Origin: Verpa conica
Lineage: Eukaryota > Ascomycota > Pezizomycetes > Pezizales > Morchellaceae
DNA: 64,000 nt
Reading direction: 5' to 3'
Assembly: GCA_033030425.1 (NCBI GenBank)
Contig: JAUFSD010000016.1
Span: 496,001 to 560,000 of the forward strand
Shown here: piece after piece, positions 60,924-64,000 of the stretch
How the letters are laid out: every line of letters begins with the position of its first letter
Numbering within the stretch: position 1 is the stretch's first letter
Notes under the pieces: generated by a model
Databases searched by the model: none
Seen by the model: the letters and a program-made list of their open reading frames with translations, nothing else
What the model was told of the DNA's origin: nothing
Translations under genes and position numbers: made by a program

Positions 60924-63900
60924 ATGGCAGAAGTAGTTGGCCTTATGGCGAGTGTCATCGCCTTAGTCGAGATCACAGCCAAAGCCACTGGGTTAAGCTA
61001 CCAATACATCAACAGCGTTAGGAAAGCTCCCGAAACCCTCCAGATGTTTATGGACGAGCTGAGCTCCCTCACTAGTGTTCTCACTAGCCTCGAGGACTGC
61101 CTAAAGACGAACCTTGATTTAACCGCAATACGTGGTCTCGCTGACCCATTGAAGGAATGTATTGAGGAGATGGGAAAGCTCCAGAAGAAATTGGAGCCGA
61201 AGAAGGGTTGGATTAGGAAGAAATTGGCGAGGTTAAAATGGCCGTTGAAGGAGGGAGAAACGACGGAGTATATTGAGAGGATCGAGAGGTTCAAGACGTT
61301 ATTTTCATTGGCTATAAGTGCTGATCAACTGTAAGTCTTGGGGTCTATATTTGCTTGCCATGGCCGGGCTTGGGTTTGCTGACTAGTACTGTTTACAAGA
61401 ACCCGTTCAGGTGTTATTGCAAATAATGTGCAGCTAATCAAGGATGATATAAAGTATCTTAAGGATGAGTCCGAATCTGCCAGGAAGAAGGAGGAAGCCC
61501 TTCAAATCGGTAAGAATTATGGTTTATACTATCAACAAAAATATCTGGATAATGGGTCTCAAATTATCAATTCCAAAGAGAGATACTGAGAGCCCATGTG
61601 ATGGCGATTTTATATTAAGTTGTCGACTGACATTTCTTTTTCAGAGGAAAAACGCAAGAAGGTGCTCCACTGGTTATATCCGGAAGCCTTTGACAAGAAA
61701 CACATCGAGATCAGCGAAAGGAGGCAGAAAAACACAGGTCAATGGCTATTGGGAACTCCAGAAGTTCAAGATTGGGTCAATAATAAAAGTCCTCGGTTGC
61801 TCTGGGGTCATGGTGTCAGTACGTACTACTATACAAAACCCATCTTGGGTATAGGTGCTAACTTAAACACAGCTGGTGCCGGGAAAACCTTCTTAACGTA
61901 TGTCTTTGTTTTTTTTCTTTTTCTTTAGGCTACTAAATCAAGCTAACCTTAACCCTTAGCTCTCTGATAATCGATCATCTTCAAGAATCAAAGGAAAAAT
62001 ATGGAGTAGCTTATATCTACTTTAATTATAAAGAGGAAGACCGGCAGAAGCCTACCCATGTCCTTGCTAATCTAGTGAAGCAACTCGCCTGCCAAATACG
62101 CCAAGCCTTACCTAAAGAGATCGAAAGCTTGTACGACAAACTGGAGCCCCAGCAGAAAACGCCATCCCTCGAGGAGCTATATGCAATCCTTCTTGTGGTG
62201 ACAAAATCGTTTGACAAAACTTTTGTCATTTGCGATGCACTAGACGAGTGCCAAACGAAGCGAAAGGATCTCTTGCCGTGGTTTCATCGGATGGAGAAGG
62301 ATTTTATCAGCTTGTTCCTAACTAGTAGAGAGCACTCTGAAGATATCAAACAGTCCTTCAAAAACTCGGCGAAAGTCAAGCTTTTGGCAACGGATGAGGA
62401 TATATCGAACTATATTGAACAAAAGTTAGGCGAGAACCCTCGAGCGGGTCGTCTCATAAAGCAGGGAAACTGCAAAGACAAGATCATCTCTGAACTTACA
62501 GATTGTGCCAATGGAATGTGAGTAAGTCTACAGAAATAAGGCGTATCCTATACTTATAGCTTGTTAGGTTCTTGCTCATTCACTTCCACATTGAGTACCT
62601 ATGTGAGCAAACCAGTGTCAGCCAGATTCTAGCGGAACTCGAGAATCTCAAAAGGTCAACCAGCAATAGTAGCCCCCTTGATCCTACCTACAACAGAGCC
62701 ATGGACACCCTTCGAAGACAACCTAAAACCCTTGTAGAATTGGGACTCGACATTCTCTCTTGGCTTGTCAAGGCTCGGCGAACACTCACAGTCCGTGAGC
62801 TTCAACTAGCAGTATCCGCAAGGCAAGACTGTCTCACCTTTAACGAAATAAATTTGCCGACGAGGGATACACTGCTTGATGTTTGTGCCAGCTTGGTGAC
62901 AATAGACGAGAAGGATGATACCATTAAGCTTGTCCATTACACTGTCCAGGAGTTTCTAATCAAGAACTCGATAATTCCCCCAGATACGGACACGAACCTC
63001 AAGCTTGCTATAGCCTGTACTACCTTTCTCTCCCTCAACATATTTGCTCAGGGTCCATGTGCTTCCAACAGCTCCCTTGAATCTCGACGGAGTCTATACC
63101 CCTTCCTTGAATATGCTTCCCAGTACCTGTCTTACCACCTTAAAGCATGCAACGAGGCTTTAACAACAGATATTGTTGTCAAATTTCTTAGGATTCCAGG
63201 GAGTGTGTCGTCGTACCTACAAGCTCTTAGTTGTCAAAAGCCGCCATCCAGCCCTGGTAAAGTCCTAGATTATTACAGTCAATACCCTAAGCGGCAGACC
63301 CCGCTACATGTTGCAGCCACCCTAGGCCATTGCGCCGCGGTCCGGTTATTACTGGAAGACAAAATAAAGATTAACGCTCTGGATGACAAAGGAAGAACAG
63401 CACTACTAGTAGCAGCAAATGAGGGTTACACGCCTATCGTAAAACTACTACTCGAAAAAGGCGGAGATCCTTCAGTTGCAGATAATCATGGGGCAACCGC
63501 ACTACATATGTCAATATCCAAAGGACATGGGCCAGAATCGGTGCTCTGGTTGTTACTTGATAAAGGCGTAGACTTTTCTATTGCGGACGACAGAGGTTGT
63601 ACACCGCTACACTGGGCAGCATCTGTGGGGCGCAAATTGGAGGCCCAGCTCTTGATTGAGAAAGGCGCCGATATCCAAGATGCAGACAATACAGGACGGA
63701 GAGCAATACATTTTGCAGCTAGAAAGGGTCATGAATCAGTGGTCCGGCTACTTCTTGAGAAAGGCGCCAATAGTAATATCTCAGTCCCAGAAAAATCTGG
63801 AGATACAGCGCTTCATATGGCAGTGGCCAAAGGGCATGTATCCATCATTCGAGTGTTGCTTGAGAAAGGTGCCAATATTTCAGTTGTATCGAATGCCGGA

Positions 63901-64000
63901 AATACTGCTTTGCACAATGCAGCATCTGGGGGGAATGAGCTGGCTATCGATATCCTACTTGGGAAAGGTGCTGATGTCTCCGCTGTAGACAATAGAGGGT
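60924..64000 (+). CDS. NACHT-ankyrin STAND receptor-like protein (3' end cut by window)
   Basis: Exons: 60924-61330, 61400-61509, 61645-61818, 61873-61897 (25 nt), 61960-62517, 62568 to beyond 64000. The N-terminal 135 residues (MAEVVGLMASVIALVEITAK) match the fungal STAND N-terminal domain related to HeLo-like domains, which in characterised members drive membrane-associated cell-death responses. After a hinge helix comes the NACHT-type nucleotide-binding domain: P-loop GHGVTGAGKTFLT carried mostly by the micro-exon, Walker B VICDALDEC, LFLTSRE, then KLVHYTVQEFL. From about 63290 at least seven ankyrin repeats are visible (TPLHVAATLGH, TALHMSISKGH, TPLHWAASVG, AIHFAARKGH, TALHMAVAKGH, TALHNAASGG) and the frame remains open at the window end. 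It probably senses cytosolic non-self or damage signals. The repeats are near-identical in layout, as in fast-evolving fungal NLR-like genes. Confidence 0.9.

Noticed and set aside
1..64000. tRNA, rRNA, CRISPR arrays, bacterial-type operons
   Set aside because: No cloverleaf with A and B boxes, no rRNA core sequence and no regularly spaced direct repeats were seen by eye; tRNAscan-SE and Infernal would settle this.

Overview
This is nuclear DNA of a filamentous ascomycete (Pezizomycotina). Most genes carry several short spliceosomal introns, usually about 50-100 nt with GTRNGT donors, CTAAC/CTGAC-like branch sites and YAG acceptors. The gene content is typically fungal: BBP/SF1, Sec20 ending in HDEL, a mitochondrial m-AAA protease, glycogenin, a Zn2Cys6 regulator, a GH17 glucanase, a NACHT-ankyrin protein, a DUF7918 protein and a But2-domain pair. 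Intergenic stretches are long (up to 7 kb) and hold small inverted-repeat elements. A Pezizomycetes member (truffle, morel or cup-fungus relatives) would fit, but this is inference from overall character, not from a marker gene.

Layout. 1-134: 3' end of an unknown gene (+). 619-1908: F-box-like gene (-). 2-5 kb: gene-free, with a GC-rich foldback element at 4251-4850. 5432-8034: tandem pair of secreted But2-domain genes (+). 8371-8969: a TA-flanked MITE and a strong hairpin. 9365-10314: DUF7918-like gene (-). 11812-12350: decayed coding relic (-). 14393-16336: nuclease-like plus kinase-like gene (-), broken by a 178-bp MITE and a nonsense codon. 17712-20185: branchpoint-binding protein (+). 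22507-27174: 14-exon SLIP-GC/dynamin-like large GTPase (+). 27576-28702: GH17 (-). 33780-37216: glycogenin with a long Gln/His tract (+). 37.2-44.2 kb: gene-free, partly AT-rich and decayed. 44184-45719: Sec20 (-). 46787-47422: conserved-looking intronless gene (-). 48797-50475: alpha/beta hydrolase with two micro-exons (-). 52118-55238: Zn2Cys6 regulator (+). 57460-60275: AFG3-type m-AAA protease (+). 60924-64000: NACHT-ankyrin receptor-like gene (+), cut by the window end.

The genes do not form a pathway cluster. They are mostly housekeeping functions (splicing, retrograde Golgi-ER traffic, mitochondrial quality control, glycogen priming, wall glucan turnover) mixed with fast-evolving accessory genes (But2 pair, DUF7918, nuclease/kinase relic, NACHT-ankyrin, F-box). 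Exon models were built by hand; every multi-exon model given with explicit exon limits sums to an intact reading frame. The strongest unusual signals are a MITE insertion whose precise excision would restore a reading frame, an excess of the palindrome TACATGTA confined to noncoding DNA, a branchpoint consensus sitting next to a donor site inside the gene for the branchpoint-binding protein, and micro-exons carrying catalytic or P-loop residues. I found no convincing new multi-gene system.
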